Below, piece by piece: positions 1-11,811 of a DNA stretch of 64,000 nucleotides; positions within the stretch are counted from its first letter, which is position 1, and every line of letters starts with the position of its first letter. The DNA is from Cryptomeria japonica (lineage: Eukaryota; Streptophyta; Pinopsida; Cupressales; Cupressaceae). A model generated the notes under the pieces. It made no database searches. It saw only the letters and a list, made by a program, of their open reading frames with translations, and was not told where the DNA came from. Both the position numbers and the translations under genes were made by a program. The stretch is taken from contig NC_081405.1 of assembly GCF_030272615.1 (NCBI RefSeq), positions 312,708,235-312,772,234 on the forward strand, read 5' to 3'.

Positions 1-187
1 GAATGGAGATCCAAACCCTATTGGACATGTGATGGTATAATCTTTGTGATTTCATTTGATTTGCATTGTCTTAGGTAATCTTCATATGTTATGGTGGATC
101 TTTGTTGTTGTTAGGCTAGGGTTTTGTGGTTGAATTCATTTAGCCTTTCAATATCATTATTATTGTTATCCATTTTCACCATATATA
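1..187 (+). repeat. 5' LTR of element A, last 187 bp only
   Basis: It aligns without gaps to 15603-15789, the end of the complete LTR. The three differences are transitions, one of which turns the terminal CA (15788-15789) into TA here. The LTR therefore began about 600 bases upstream of the window. Confidence 0.9.
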
Positions 188-190
188 TTT

Positions 191-210
191 TGGCACGCCC
201 GATGGGACTC
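191..210 (+). promoter_or_regulatory. Primer binding site of element A
   Basis: TGGCACGCCCGATGGGACTC begins three bases after the LTR end and starts with TGG, the complement of a tRNA CCA tail. The second copy at 15793 reads TGGCATGCCCGATGGGACTC. I could not name the tRNA with confidence. Confidence 0.7.
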
Positions 211-2556
211 TTGTCCCTTTTTACATTTAACATTTTGTTGCAGATTTTGTGTTTTGAAGTTGCAGATCTGACATTTTTGACAGCATTTTGATATTTCCAC
301 GTCTGCGTACTTTCGGATCGCATTTTTGACTTTCTGGCATGTCTACGACATCTGGAATCGCGTCTATGTTATCGACAATATTTTATTTTGCAGGTTCCGG
401 AAACCGTGTTTGTGTTTTGAAGTTGCTTTTGCGGTGTTTTTAGACGCGTCTGTGTCCAGAAATTACATCTGTGTTCTATAGCCGCATCTATGTCTCACAG
501 AACCACATCTGCGTCAGGAAGTCGCATCTGTGTCAAAGGTAATCGCGTTTGTGTTCACCGGTTTCAAATTTTGGGTTTATTGATTCAGTTTTGGGTTTTG
601 CATTTAAGGTTTCAGATCTGGTTTATTTTGAGCTAACATTTCCAAATCTAGCTAACGAAATTGATGCAGCTTGTCTTGAAAGAAAAATTGTTTGGTTGAA
701 GGCCCCTATTTTCACAAAGTCTTTTGGGTTTAAAATTTACCTAACTTGTGTGCTTGCAGGAAGGGGTGATTATTTGAAACAATCCAAACTACTAACAACT
801 CTTTGTTGCAGGTCCTTGGCAAGGGTTTTTGGATTTTTATTGTGTGCCTTGTTTTCATAGACTAGCAAACACTTCAATTGGTGCACTAAAATTGAACCAT
901 TGTCTTTTGTGTCTTGAGCAATAGGCTCTTTTTGTTTAATCTTTAGAGGGTCTGTCTTCCCGTGTGGTCATTAGGACTACTAGTGAGAAGAGAACAACCC
1001 AAGTGGTAGCGAGGAAAACCCACCTCTTCCGAACCACTATAAATAACTATATTCATGGTGAAAACTATGAATAACATGTGCTGATTAGTTCATACCGACA
1101 CTATGTCTCCCCATAAACCTGTTTGATCAAATTTCTTTGATCAGTTGTAGGGCGTAACCCCTACCGGCTAGGAGCCTTCTGTATTTACAGAGCTGAAAGT
1201 GCCGCATGTATGACCACATGAGCGGATGCCCTTACTAGCACCTTTTTGTTTTAGAAGCCCAAATCCTTCTAGTTGTTGGGGCAGGAGGTCGGACCTCTAA
1301 TAGCGGCCCACACACATACGGTTCTTAGTAGAGATACAAAGTTCACCACGGGGAGTTTTCGTGGGGACTGATGCTTGGCTGACCCAAGAAGTGAGTGCCG
1401 AGGGTGGAGCCAGTGAGGTCAAGCATCTAAGTATCTGCTCTGAATAGCGTAGCCTCGGGGGTAAAACCCCATGTGGGATCAACAACTATTGTCTTGGCCA
1501 GCCATAAGAATTATGCTTGACTTATTTTAAACATTCAAAACATTCAAGACCAAACAACAAAACATTGTGTCTTTTGTGTCTTCAAGTGTATGCAAAACAT
1601 TTTTTACATCAAACAACACACTTTTCTTGGAGTCATTTTGAGTCTAAACACTTGCAAACATTGAGTCCTCATCAACATTGTGTCCTCTTGTCACGAAAAA
1701 TAGTCAAACAGTCAGATTTGGTCACAACAAAATGACTTCACAGATTGAAAAAAATTGCACAAATTTTGTAGAAACGTGTCTGTGTCTGACATAATAGCGT
1801 CTGTGTTGTATAACCACGTCTGTGAAGGGTAGAAACGTGTTTGTGTTTCCAGAATCAACATTGCACTTTGCAAAAATCTCAGAAATGCGTCTGTGTTTGG
1901 CATAATAGCATCTGTGCTGTATAACCGCGTCTGTGAATGTCAGAAATGCGTCTGTGTTCTCAGAATCAACAGTGCATTTTGCAAAAATCTCAGAAGCGCG
2001 TCTGTGTTGAACAAAACCATGTCTATGTCAGGAAATCGCGTCTATGAAGTATATAGGCGCGTCTGTGTTCAAAAATGAAAAACTGCTACAGTCCAGCCAA
2101 CAAACACAGTCAGTTTCAGAATTCTTGAGCTTCCTAGGTTATTTCTCCAGGTTTCATTTAGCATTCAACTTGTCTTTGGGTCTCACATAGTTAATCATTT
2201 CTTCACATCTTGCATTACATTCACATTTGTCTAAACTTGAGTCAAAAGGTCACTTGCTTGTCCTCATCATACTTTGTCAACACACTACATACAACAACTT
2301 TGCTAAGTGGTCCCTCATCAAGGTCTATCACCTTTGGGTCTCATTTGGTCTTACTTAGAGTCAAGGTCAACTTACCTCATCAAGAGAAACTATCCTCTCT
2401 TTGGAAGTCACACCTACTCTACTACATACATACTTGGTCTTACACTTTGGACATTGCAAGTACACTTCAGATTCATTTACATTCCATCCAACTCTTGGTC
2501 TTCCATACTTTTTCCATTTTCATCTAGTCTCATACATCTTGATCAATACCTAGTTC
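211..2556 (+). other. Long untranslated leader of element A with two word arrays and a conserved block
   Basis: No gene is evident. Two stretches (about 297-560 and 1772-2076) are built from degenerate copies of a word like GCGTCTGTGTT, one every 20-35 bases. Between them, about 890-1510 is a non-repetitive block that recurs in copy B (23010-23650) and, more diverged and on the other strand, in element D (29045-29620). Several TTGCAG acceptor-like sites occur (near 243, 393, 760 and 811), so leader splicing is possible but unproven. A 103-codon ORF at 549-860 is also open in copy B, but the two copies are too similar for this to be evidence of coding. Confidence 0.75.
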
Positions 2557-4980
2557 ATGGTTGAAACCCGTCTTCAAAAATCTAGGAGAGAAACTAAAGA
2601 GGCTCAAGAGTCCACAAACATGAGTGTCTATGAGTATGCCAATGATGTCTTTTTCAATACTAATCATAACACATTACCTGACATGGATGCCTATAGAAAC
2701 ATTCCAAATGTTGAGAACATGGACACTACAAACAACAATGATACACACAATGACAATATGGAGAACTTTTTAGTACATTCAGCAGATGTGGAAGAATCCA
2801 TTATGAATCCCCATTTCAATTGATTGGTTGAGGAAATAATGAGGAGGGATAGATAATACTTCTTACAAATGATGGCACAAAATGGAGCCAATATACCTCA
2901 TGATTTTGACATGTCTCAAATAATGGAAAATTGACCTTTGCAACAACCTCACTCCAACATGGATCAAAGGAGGCCTAATAATGGAGGAAATAAAGTACCA
3001 CATATGGTACCTGAATCACCATCATCTTTGCTTCAAAAACCAGAGGTCCCACATACACATAGTCAAGCATATGATACTCATCTTCGTAGACCATTATGGA
3101 AGTCTTATGTAGAGAAATATGCTCAATCACATATCAATGCTAAGGATCAACCACCAAAGCAATTGGATATTCAAAAGCATGCTCAAAATTTGGACACAAG
3201 GAAACCTCGTGTCAAATTTGGGGGCAACACATTAGAACATGACATGCCTGTAGAGTATGGTATACATGCACAAAATAGATATGGTGTTCCTCAACATGAA
3301 TCTATACCAAGTGGTCCATATACGCAGCATCATTATAGACCTCCTCCATATGAACATGTGTACGATCAATATCATCCATATATGCAACATGCTCCTCCTC
3401 TAATTGGTGCCTCAAGCATGGGCTATGGTCCAAGAAGTCGATCTCCACTTAAGAGCAATTTGGAACAACAAATCAGGGACTTACAAAAGAAAATGGAGGA
3501 CATAAATACACCAAAACCAACATACACAATGAGAGACATATGTCCTTATCCATTTGACAAGAGCATTCCAATGCCTCCTTTTCCTACACACTTTGTGACG
3601 CCTAAATTTGATAAGTATAGAGGAAAAGGGGATCCTAAGGCACACATAAGATATTTTTTCATAGCTTGCATTGAGGTAGCAGCAGAAGAGACATATTTGA
3701 TGAGATTATTCCCACAAAGCTTAGGTGATCAAGCTATGGAATGGTTCTCCCAACTCCCACCTGGTATTAAGTCATGGGGTGACTTAGCAGAGGCATTTAT
3801 TCAACATTTCTCCTACAATATAGAGACAGACATATCAGTCACTACTTTGTGCAACACCAAGCAAAAAGAGGGAGAGTCTTTTGCATCATTTTTACAAAGA
3901 TGGACGAATCTAGCCAGCAGATGCTCTTGTGAAATTCCACAAAAACAAATGGTAGAAATGTTCACCCAAAATGTTAACAAAGACATTGGCTATGATCTAA
4001 GGAGAGATTGTTTGTCCACCTTCAAGGACATCATTGAAAAAGGCTTAGCGACAGAAAACGTCCTAATTGAACAAGGAGTCATTAAGATATTCAAGGAAAA
4101 CAAAGATGACTTTAAGGGAAAAGACAAGCTGAGATTTTGGAACAAAAACAAGAACACAGTCAATGATGGTGTTGTTGATGCCAACACAGTGCGACCCAAA
4201 TTCATCTTTTCAGGATCAATTTCTACAAATAATCAAGTGAATACTCAAACAACTTCCAGATCATGAAGGAAGTACACCCCATTGGGAGAACCACTTGAGT
4301 CAGTTTTCAAAAAGCTAGTCGCAAACAAGGTAATCACAGTTCTAGATTTTCCTCCATATGAACCAAAGGTTAAACCAAATTGGTGGAATGATGATGAATA
4401 TTGTGAATTTCATAAGAGCAAGGGTCATAAGATAGGAAATTGTCATCGACTGAAGAACATCATACAAGATCTCATTGATAGAGGTGACATTGAGATTGAA
4501 GGACATTCCTCCAATCAAGAACATGAAATGTTTAAGGAACCGTTCCCAAAGCATGACAAGGGAAAAGCTAAAGCCATAGATGATCAAACCAACTATACCA
4601 GAGCATCCTATAACTATGATTCAACTATCAATCACATCTCGATGGACAATTATGTCTCTACCATTATCATCAAGGACAAGACCCTTGAGAATTCTACCCA
4701 GAGACCCAAGATTGTCTTAAAAGGCGTTGGATCTTCTTCCGAACCTACCTCTGAATGTCATGTCACAACTCATCGAGGTAAAATCACTTTGCAAGGTGCT
4801 TCAACTATAAACACCGCTTCTTCATCCACCAAACCTGAGTATGACCTTGTAGAACAGTTAGGGAAGACACCCGCGCTCATCTCCATCCTTGAGCTATTAC
4901 ACATATCCCCCACACATAAGGCTATTCTTGACAAAATCTTGAGAGACACTGCCATTCCTACTGATCTGAATGTGAACCAG
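2557..4980 (+). pseudogene. gag: gag of element A (capsid and zinc knuckle), with in-frame stops
   Basis: One reading frame runs from ATG 2557, interrupted by stops near 2821, 2851, 2932 and at 4264-4266. The first residues (MVETRLQKS) resemble the gag start of element G. A retrotransposon gag core lies at about 3540-4090: a YPFDKSIPMPPFP entry, the MEWFSQLPPG motif, then ESFASFLQRW. A zinc-binding segment, CEFHKSKGHKIGNC, starts at 4402. Gag forms the particle and binds genomic RNA. The residues on both sides of the 4264 stop are in frame, so this is a point nonsense change, not a natural gag end. Element D carries a related gag. Confidence 0.88.
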
Positions 4981-6915
4981 TTTCAAGCCATGGTGGGATA
5001 CCTTTCCGTTCCACATTCCCTTACATTTACAGAAGTCGACGATGCCTTCGTAAGTCATCCACATAATGCACCACTACATGTTGAAGCCTTCATACACAAA
5101 CATAGAATCAAACGAGTCCTGATAGATGGAGGAGCAGGTCTAAACATTTGTACATTGAGCACTATTAAACAATTGGGATATTCCGACAAAGCTGTGAGTT
5201 CTACAAACAAAATTACTATCAAAGCATATGATGATGAAGAGCGTTCATCCAAGGGTACAGTCACCTTACCTCTCAGAGTTGGGCCAGTTACAAAGGATGT
5301 GGTTTGTCAAGTACTTTATCTTGATCTCATATACAACATATTGCTAGGACGTCCTTAGATTCATGAAATGAGGGCAGTCCCATCTACATATCACCAATGC
5401 ATCAAGTTTCCTCACAATGGGGTGGAGGTAACAGTTAACGGTGATCCTAATCCGTTCATATACTGCAATAACCTGAGATCAAAAACTGAGACCATCATTC
5501 CCAGTAATCACGAAGCTGTTCCTTCTTTGGCATACATTGATCCCAAGTCATTAAGACCTTCGACATCAAAACAAGGTGAGCTTAAAGGCAAGTTTTAGGA
5601 CAAGGGCATGGGGGAATACACTTTAAATCAGACCATGTACTTACGACAAGTCATGAGTTCCCCAAAAGAATATGGAAGACCACATCCTAACAAGCAAGTA
5701 TCCATCATGGTACTCAAATAGGACCCTACTACCTTTCAAAGATGGGGCAAACTGGAAGAGGAAGACTTATACAAAATGCTTTACAAAGACATTGAAGATG
5801 ACACACAAGATCACATCAGTTTACCATGTGAGAAATATGTCAAAGGGTTCAAGATTCTACAAAAATTTGGGTATGATGGAAAAAGCCCTCTTGGGTTACA
5901 AAAGGAAGGCATCATTGAACCTTTACAACCTGAATTGACATTCAAAAAGGAATGCTTGAAGGGACTTGGTTTCCTGACTTCCAAGGTCCACACTAAAAGG
6001 ACAGAAGAAGCCTTACAAATCAAAGCTACCAAAATTCAACAAGAGGATCGCTATTCCATAGACTCCAACAAATGGGAATGGGGTTCAGATAAATCCTCCA
6101 GTGACTACGAGCTCACCGAGACATTCAAAGAGCTAGATGAACCCACAGAGGAAGAGGAATTTTATAAAAAGTTCAAAGTTGGTCAAGAAACAACCCATGA
6201 GGATTCCACACAGTCCTTGTCTCAAGGTCCTAGGTTGAAATCACATAGGATGAGAACACCTATCCTAGAATGTGCTACTAGTGATGATAATTTGGATTCG
6301 CTCGTGATAGAGACTAATGAGGAGAGTGCCATCGATGAACTCGATAATTACCTTGACATACCTGAATATAATTGCATCTTCACTCTTAGCCCTGCTAATT
6401 TTGAAGACATTAAAGGCCTTCCCCTTGTTCACCACCAACTCATTGACTGGGATCATGAAGGACTTGCACAGTTTGACACATTCCAAAATGATGAAGTTGT
6501 TATTGACTATCTTGGCATACGAGATGATCTTCCCCCTGGGGACCATAAAGCGGGATACACTATAGAACTCAATAGCATGGCATATTTTAGTGAGCGTGTC
6601 GGAACTTCCAGTCACAAAAATGTGAAAATAAGAAGAAACCAAGGGTCTTATGGCAAAAACCACACTGTGGCGCTGTTTGACCCCAAAAAAGTAAAAAGAA
6701 AGGATGTATCTGAGGGCGAAAACCTCTCTGAGGCACCCGAAGATGGAAGGCTCGACATTCTCCCAGCATCATATGAGGAAAAGTCATCCATGTTGGTAGA
6801 AGAGACTATCAAAACAAACATTGGTACAGAAGAGGTTCCACACAACATATTCCTGGCTCAATCATTGAAGGAGTCAGAAAGGTCAAAATTCATAAGTTTC
6901 TTCAAAGAACCATAA
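4981..6915 (+). pseudogene. pol: Protease and G-patch-like part of element A pol
   Basis: This continues the gag frame. A retropepsin-like fold is recognisable from about 5065: the active-site region reads LIDGGAGLN (Asp codon at 5125) where DSG/DTG is usual, and the flap side ends with YNILLGRP. The next codon is TAG (5356) where related elements have Trp. Further stops lie at 5596, near 5701 and at 6913. At 5848-5900, FKILQKFGYDGKSPLG followed by GIIEPL looks like a G-patch, a nucleic-acid-binding motif known downstream of the protease in some retroelements. About 5940-6900 is an acidic, poorly conserved spacer. Confidence 0.78.
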
Positions 6916-8330
6916 ATCAACTTTGCATGGTCATACGTTGATATGCCTAGATTAGATCTGGATTTGGTAATGCATCATTTGACAGTTAAACCAGGGGCAA
7001 AACCAGTGAAACATAAATTAAGAAAGATGCATCCACAAGTGGCATTACTAGTCAAAGCAGAACTTGAGAAATTATTGGATGTCAGATTCATACACCCAAT
7101 TGATTATCCTAAATGGATCTCCAACTTAGTGCCTATCAGTAAACCAGATCGCAGCATCAGAATATGTACAGATTTCAGAGACATCAACAAAGCTTGTCCA
7201 AAGGATGACTTTCCATTACCAAATATTGACTTGATTGTTGATCTCACAACAGGTCATGAAATGTTATCGTTGATGGATGGGTTCTCTGGTTATAATCAAA
7301 TAAGGATCGCGCCTGAGGATCAACACAAAACATCATTCACTTATCCTTGGGGAACTTTCTGCTAGAATGTCATGCCCTTCGGGCTAAAAAATGCAGGTGC
7401 TACATATCAAAGAGCCATGACTACTATCTTTCATGATCTCATGCACATAACAGTGGAAGATTATGTCGACAACCTCTTGGGCAAATCAATAGATAGAAAT
7501 ACACATTTGGACATACTTTCAGTCGTCTTTGATCGGTTGAAAAAATACAAAGTAAGATTAAACCCCAAGAAATGTGTCTTTGGAGTAACCTCCGGGAAGC
7601 TTCTAGGATTCATTGTATCCAAAAGAGGAATCGAAGTTGATCCAGCAAAAGTCAAGGCCATCTTGGAGATGCAACCACCAAGAAATATCAGTCAACTTTG
7701 GTCTTTACAAGGGAGACTCCAGTCCATACGAAGATTCATAGCATAACTTGCAGATAAGTGTAATCCTTTTCAGCACTTGCTACATAAAAACATCAAATTA
7801 AAATGGGATGATAATTGTCAATAGACTTTCCAGACACTCAAATATTATCTTCTAAATCCGCCAGTTTTGATGCCACCAGTTCCAGATCAACCTCTGTTAC
7901 TATACATATCAGCTACTCCAACAGCACTGGGGGCACTCTTAGCACAACAAATTGCTGAGGGCAAGGAAAAAGTAGTATACTATATTAGTCGCACATTGGT
8001 GGGATATGAGCTAAACTACACACCAATCGAGCATGCATGTCTCACCGTGGTCTTTGCTTCATAGAAATTATGACATTACATGCTCACTCATAAGACTAAG
8101 TTGGTTGCAAGGATAGATCCGTTGAAATACCTTCTCAATAAAGCAACACTTACTGGGCGACTAGCCAAATGGGTAATGATCCTGAGTGAATTCGACATTG
8201 AGTATGTGGATAGAAAAGCAATAAAAGGACAAGCCATTGCAGATCAATTAGCAGACACTCCCATGATTGATGATGTTCCTCTAAGTTTAGAATTTCCAGA
8301 TGAATCTATTTTAACAATGTCACATGTGAA
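6916..8330 (+). pseudogene. pol: Reverse transcriptase and RT-linked RNase H of element A
   Basis: The RT starts with a PGAKPVKHKLRKMHP-type entry (about 6990) and continues with ICTDFRDINKACPKDDFPLP, MDGFSGYNQI and MPFGLKNAGATYQRAM. The catalytic box, expected as YVDD, reads YVDN (codons 7462-7473), so the second catalytic Asp is lost. Stops occur at 7363, 7744, 7822, 8062 and 8071. The linked RNase H follows from about 7867 (ALGALLAQ, then YTPIEHACLTVVFAS). The frame is the same as gag, which shows the ancestor had one continuous gag-pol frame. Confidence 0.9.
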
Positions 8331-8720
8331 GCCATGGCAACTATACTTTGACGGCTCATACACACAGCATGGGGCAGGAGCTGGCATCCTCTTTATAACT
8401 CCTCAAGGGATTCTATACCAAAATCATACTTCTTATCATTTCCTTGCACTAACAATATAGCGGAATATGAGGCATTGACAATTGGATTACGGATCGTAGT
8501 TCAATGGAAGATCCAGGAACTTCATGTTTTTGGGGATTCTCAACTTGTAATCCGTCAAGCAACTGATGATTACCAAACAAAAGATGAAAAATTAATGCCT
8601 TACAAACAAATGGTGGATGACCTAAAACAACACTTCACAAAGATAGATTTTGAGTAGATACCAAGAGAGCAGAATCGCACCGTAGATGCCATGGCTACAA
8701 TTGCTTCACTGATTGATCTA
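8331..8720 (+). pseudogene. pol: Second RNase H domain of element A (aRNH type)
   Basis: WQLYFDGSYTQHGAGAG opens a second complete RNase H fold after the RT-linked one. It continues with AEYEALTIGL, VFGDSQLV and TVDAMAT, giving the acidic residues D-E-D-D. A single frameshift near 8450 moves all later coding to the next frame, and a TAG follows at 8655. An extra RNase H in this position, just before integrase, is the hallmark of Tat-lineage gypsy elements. It would help remove the RNA template and prepare the PPT primer. Confidence 0.82.
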
Positions 8721-8952
8721 CCTCCAAATGAGACCCGCTATGAGTTCTCAGTGGATAACCTTTTGGTTCCTTCATATGAGATCATTCCTACTAAGACGAT
8801 ATGTGTTGTCAGTCCCGAGTTCCAGTTATATGGTTCCATTTTCACATACCTTCGTGACAATACCCTACCTCCTGATCTATCAAATAACCAATGCCGCACG
8901 TTCATTCACCAATCCTTTCAATATGTCATTTTAGCTGATATCCTATACTGGT

Positions 8953-10079
8953 GAAGTCTAGATGGCACTCTCCTTAGATGTTTAGAAAGTGACGAAGCTC
9001 AGATTGCGTTACGTGAAGTACATGAAGGGATATGTGGTCCACATGCTAATAGTCCTACCTTGGCCAAGAAACTCATCAGGACTAGATATTACTGGCCCAA
9101 TATGGAAAAGGACTCATATTAGTTTGTCAAGAAATGTAAGCAATGTCAAATTCATGGAGACCTCATACATGCGCCAGCATAAGAACTTCAACCAATCGTG
9201 TCTCCTTGGCCCTTTTGTCAGTGGGGACTCGATCTCATAGGCAAGATTCACCCTCCTTCTTCCAATGGTCATAAATTCATTATCACTACCACAGAGTATT
9301 TCACAAAATGGATTGAAGTCATGCCTCTCACACAAGTCACTGGAAAATAGATTGCTATGTTCATCCTCAACTATATCATTTGCCGATACGGTATTCCTGT
9401 TTCCATTATCACTAATAACGGGTGTCCCTTCAAAAATCAGGATGTTCATGAATTCTATGACTGCTTCCATGTTTCCCATCGTTTCTCCATGCCATATTAC
9501 CCCCAAGGTAATGATCAAGCTGAGGCATCTAATAAGACAATCCTTAAAATCCTCAAAAAGACAATCAATGACGCTGGTCATAATTGGCATATCCAACTTA
9601 ATCCTGCACTTTGGGCCTACTGCACAAGTGTCCACACACCTACAGGAGCTACACTCTATTCACTTGTCTATGGCGTTGAAGCTATCTTGCCTATTGAGGT
9701 CAAGCTACCCTCTTTATGGGTCTCTTTGCAAAACATCATCACTGATGAAGACTATAGGGTCTCTCGCTTACAAGAACTTGAACTACTGGATGAACGAAGA
9801 CAAACTACTTTTAATCATCTCAAAGCTCACCAACAACGAATGAGTCACAGCTACAATCACAAGGTCAAGCCTCACACATTTGAGGTAGGTGACTTGGTTC
9901 CCAGATAAAACCCCCAAAATCAGCAAGACAAAGAGAAGAAGGGCAAGTTTGAACCAAATTGGCTTGGTCCTTACATCATTACAGCAGCATATGGATATGG
10001 GGCATATCAACTCTCAACTACAGAAGGTGAACCTTTGGAGGATCTTAACAGTATGCACCTTCGCAGGTTCTACACATAG
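8953..10079 (+). pseudogene. pol: Integrase of element A
   Basis: The zinc-binding part is visible as HEGICGPH followed by KKCKQCQIHG (H-H-C-C). The catalytic core has WGLDLIGKI (first Asp), IITNNGCPF (the second Asp is Asn here) and QGNDQAEASNK (Glu). The C-terminal segment continues over a TAA at 9906 with WLGPYIITAA and LNSMHLRRFYT and ends at TAG 10077-10079. Other stops lie at 8953, near 9119 and 9179, and at 9347. With one catalytic residue changed, this copy could not integrate. Confidence 0.88.
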
Positions 10080-11811
10080 CTCTTTGGAATATCCTAATTC
10101 AAAAATACAAAAAAATAAAAAATTTCAAAAATACAAAAAAATTAAAAAATTAAAAAATACAAAAAAAATTATAAAACAAAAAAAAATCTCTACTTGGTGA
10201 AAACCTGGCAAATAGGCGCCTTGTGACACAAAAACATTGAAAAATTGAAAAAAGTAAAGAGAAATAATTTCGTCCAACGATGAAAACCACTTCGGTGGCG
10301 CCCTAGGCAAGTACCATGGTGAAAACTGGGTCACCAGCACCATGCGTAGAGACATTGCTCCTCCCTCCTTCAAGATTCTCTTTCATCACTTCACTTTGCA
10401 CACACTCATAGCCTTTTCATTCATAATAAACTTACCCATTCCCATCATGGCTTGTTATTGATCTACCCAAGATTGGTTAACCATTCATAATAAACCCTCC
10501 CTTTCATCCCTTTCCATCCATAATAAATCAGATCCTATCTATGGCTAAGGCAAATCCTACGTCTAGTGATGGGTGTGGAACTGAGAGCATCACATGTTTC
10601 AAGGAGTATAGTTTCTTCCAGCCTCCTTCAGTCTATCCGTGCACAATCCACAATAAAACAACATTTGCATCACAGATCCGCAATAGAGTTTCATCTTCTC
10701 CGCAATAAAGTATCAATTTCATGGATTCAGTCAATTTCAGATGATACACAGTAGCAACAATGGGCTTCAACAAATCAAATCTTTCAACAGACTCAGACAA
10801 CATATGGTTCAATGCTATCTATTCTTTCTATGAAAGTAAACATTGTGACCACAATCAAATAAGACTTATACAAGTGACAAGAGATACTAAATTTGAGGAC
10901 TACAGTGGATGTTGGTGTCGATTCTTGGTTTTCTTTTGATTTTATCTTTTGGTGACATGTCTTTTAGCTTTTTTAGGATGTCTTTGACTAGAAATTTTAT
11001 CTCTAGGATGTCTTTGACTAGAAAGGTGAGGATGGGGTATCGTCACCTATTTGTATTTGCTGTCTGTGGATTGTCTTTTTAGTAATGCTATGACTTGTCC
11101 AAGGATATGAGGACACTGAGAGTCTAGTATGAACTGGGGCATTCCTTGTTTGAGACTGTCTTATCTCCATGCAAATAGGTACAATGACTTTCTGGGTTGA
11201 ACATATGCCTCGATTGTCATAACCTACTTGCCATAATAAAGCTCAATGATGATAATGCACAAGAAGCTCTTTCACTTTCATATCTTATATCTTCCATCCC
11301 CCCTTTCTTGATTGACTTCCATCATCCTTCTTGAGTCTGCGTAGCCTGCTATCACATGACTGAATATAATGACACACCAAAAACATTTGCATTTCATGTA
11401 GTTGCACTTGCATTACCACATATAAGCATTTTATACATACATATCGATATCACAACTGCATCACATCCTGCACACAACACCTGTTAGCACAATTTACATT
11501 TGTATTATCATATTCATCTGCATTACATACATTCACATTTGCATCATGCATACACATATAAAACATAAAAGAACAAAAATATTGCATTGCATCATGTACA
11601 TATTTGCATCCATATCATAAGCATTACATAAAGAACATCTCATCACATAGGTACACATGCATATAGCTGCCACAAAGATGAATCATCTCATATATAATCA
11701 TAAAGTGTCATGATACAATGATGTCAAAACCATATGGCTACAATCACCCAAAGGTGTCTACATCATCATACAAAAATGATACAATACTGATACATAGGGA
11801 GCCCTCTACGG
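10080..11811 (+). other. First part of the element A 3' region, no gene seen
   Basis: 10090-10190 is almost pure A with short T and C interruptions. The stretch 10740-11265 is alignable with the 3' region of element C (about 24340-24790), sharing an ATTTGCTGT(C/T)TGTGG block and a CTCAATGATGA block. From about 11270 the A sequence departs from C and runs into CAT/ACA-rich low-complexity DNA, then the antisense gene. No convincing ORF. Confidence 0.6.

Noticed and set aside
549-860. 103-codon ORF in the leader of element A, also open at 22735-23004
   Set aside because: The two copies are nearly identical DNA, so shared openness carries no weight; no recognisable motif.
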